Notes under the pieces: generated by a model
The model's database searches: none
What the model was told of the DNA's origin: nothing
The model's input: the letters and a program-made list of their open reading frames with translations, nothing else
Position numbers and translations under genes: made by a program
Assembly: GCA_002451435.1 (NCBI GenBank)
Contig: DKCF01000031.1
Coordinates: 1-7,193, forward strand
Origin: Bifidobacterium sp. UBA6881
GTDB taxonomy: Bacteria; Actinomycetota; Actinomycetes; Actinomycetales; Bifidobacteriaceae
DNA length: 7,193 bases
Direction of reading: 5' to 3'
Shown here: piece after piece, positions 7,183 through 7,193 of the stretch
Layout of the letters: the number at the start of each line of letters is the position of its first letter
Numbering within the stretch: position 1 is the stretch's first letter

Positions 7183-7193
7183 TTCCGTTATTG

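Overview
The window holds one complete F1Fo-ATP synthase (F-ATPase) operon, atpBEFHAGDC. All eight genes lie on the + strand and run from base 251 to base 7177. A few codons of an unidentified gene come first (1-54), followed by a 196-base leader without a recognisable gene. The protein sequences point to a high-GC Gram-positive bacterium and, from my memory of bifidobacterial AtpD and AtpA sequences, to Bifidobacterium. Supporting traits are the duplicated delta subunit (275 aa), the DPLSSTS form of the beta signature, the C-terminally extended alpha subunit and the very short epsilon subunit. The species cannot be fixed by reading alone.

Layout: 1-54 is the 3' end of an upstream gene. Bases 55-250 hold a candidate sigma-70-type promoter (74-102) and four possible stem-loops before a strong AGGAGG site. 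The membrane (Fo) and stalk genes follow: atpB (subunit a, 251-1060), atpE (subunit c, 1117-1344), atpF (subunit b, 1401-1922) and atpH (delta, 1952-2779). The catalytic head and rotor genes come next: atpA (alpha, 2851-4479), atpG (gamma, 4483-5406), atpD (beta, 5415-6899) and atpC (epsilon, 6899-7177). No atpI gene precedes atpB. Gaps are 56, 56, 29 and 71 bases through the Fo half, then shrink to 3 bases, 8 bases and a 1-base overlap through the F1 half, so the distal genes look translationally coupled.

How the parts work together: protons pass through subunit a (Arg193) onto Glu62 of the c-ring. The ring turns gamma and epsilon inside the alpha3beta3 head, while b and delta hold the head still. 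All catalytic motifs in alpha and beta are intact. The c subunit lacks the residues of sodium-binding rings, so the enzyme should be proton-coupled. In a fermentative bifidobacterium it would mainly hydrolyse ATP to export protons, which fits known acid induction of this operon in the genus.

This is a conserved housekeeping operon and I see no new system, mobile element, CRISPR array or RNA gene. The observations most worth a second look are the epsilon subunit without its C-terminal inhibitory helices, the charged alpha C-terminal tail, the structured atpB leader with a possible 30-codon upstream reading frame, and the hairpin plus A/T-rich leaders before atpE and atpA.
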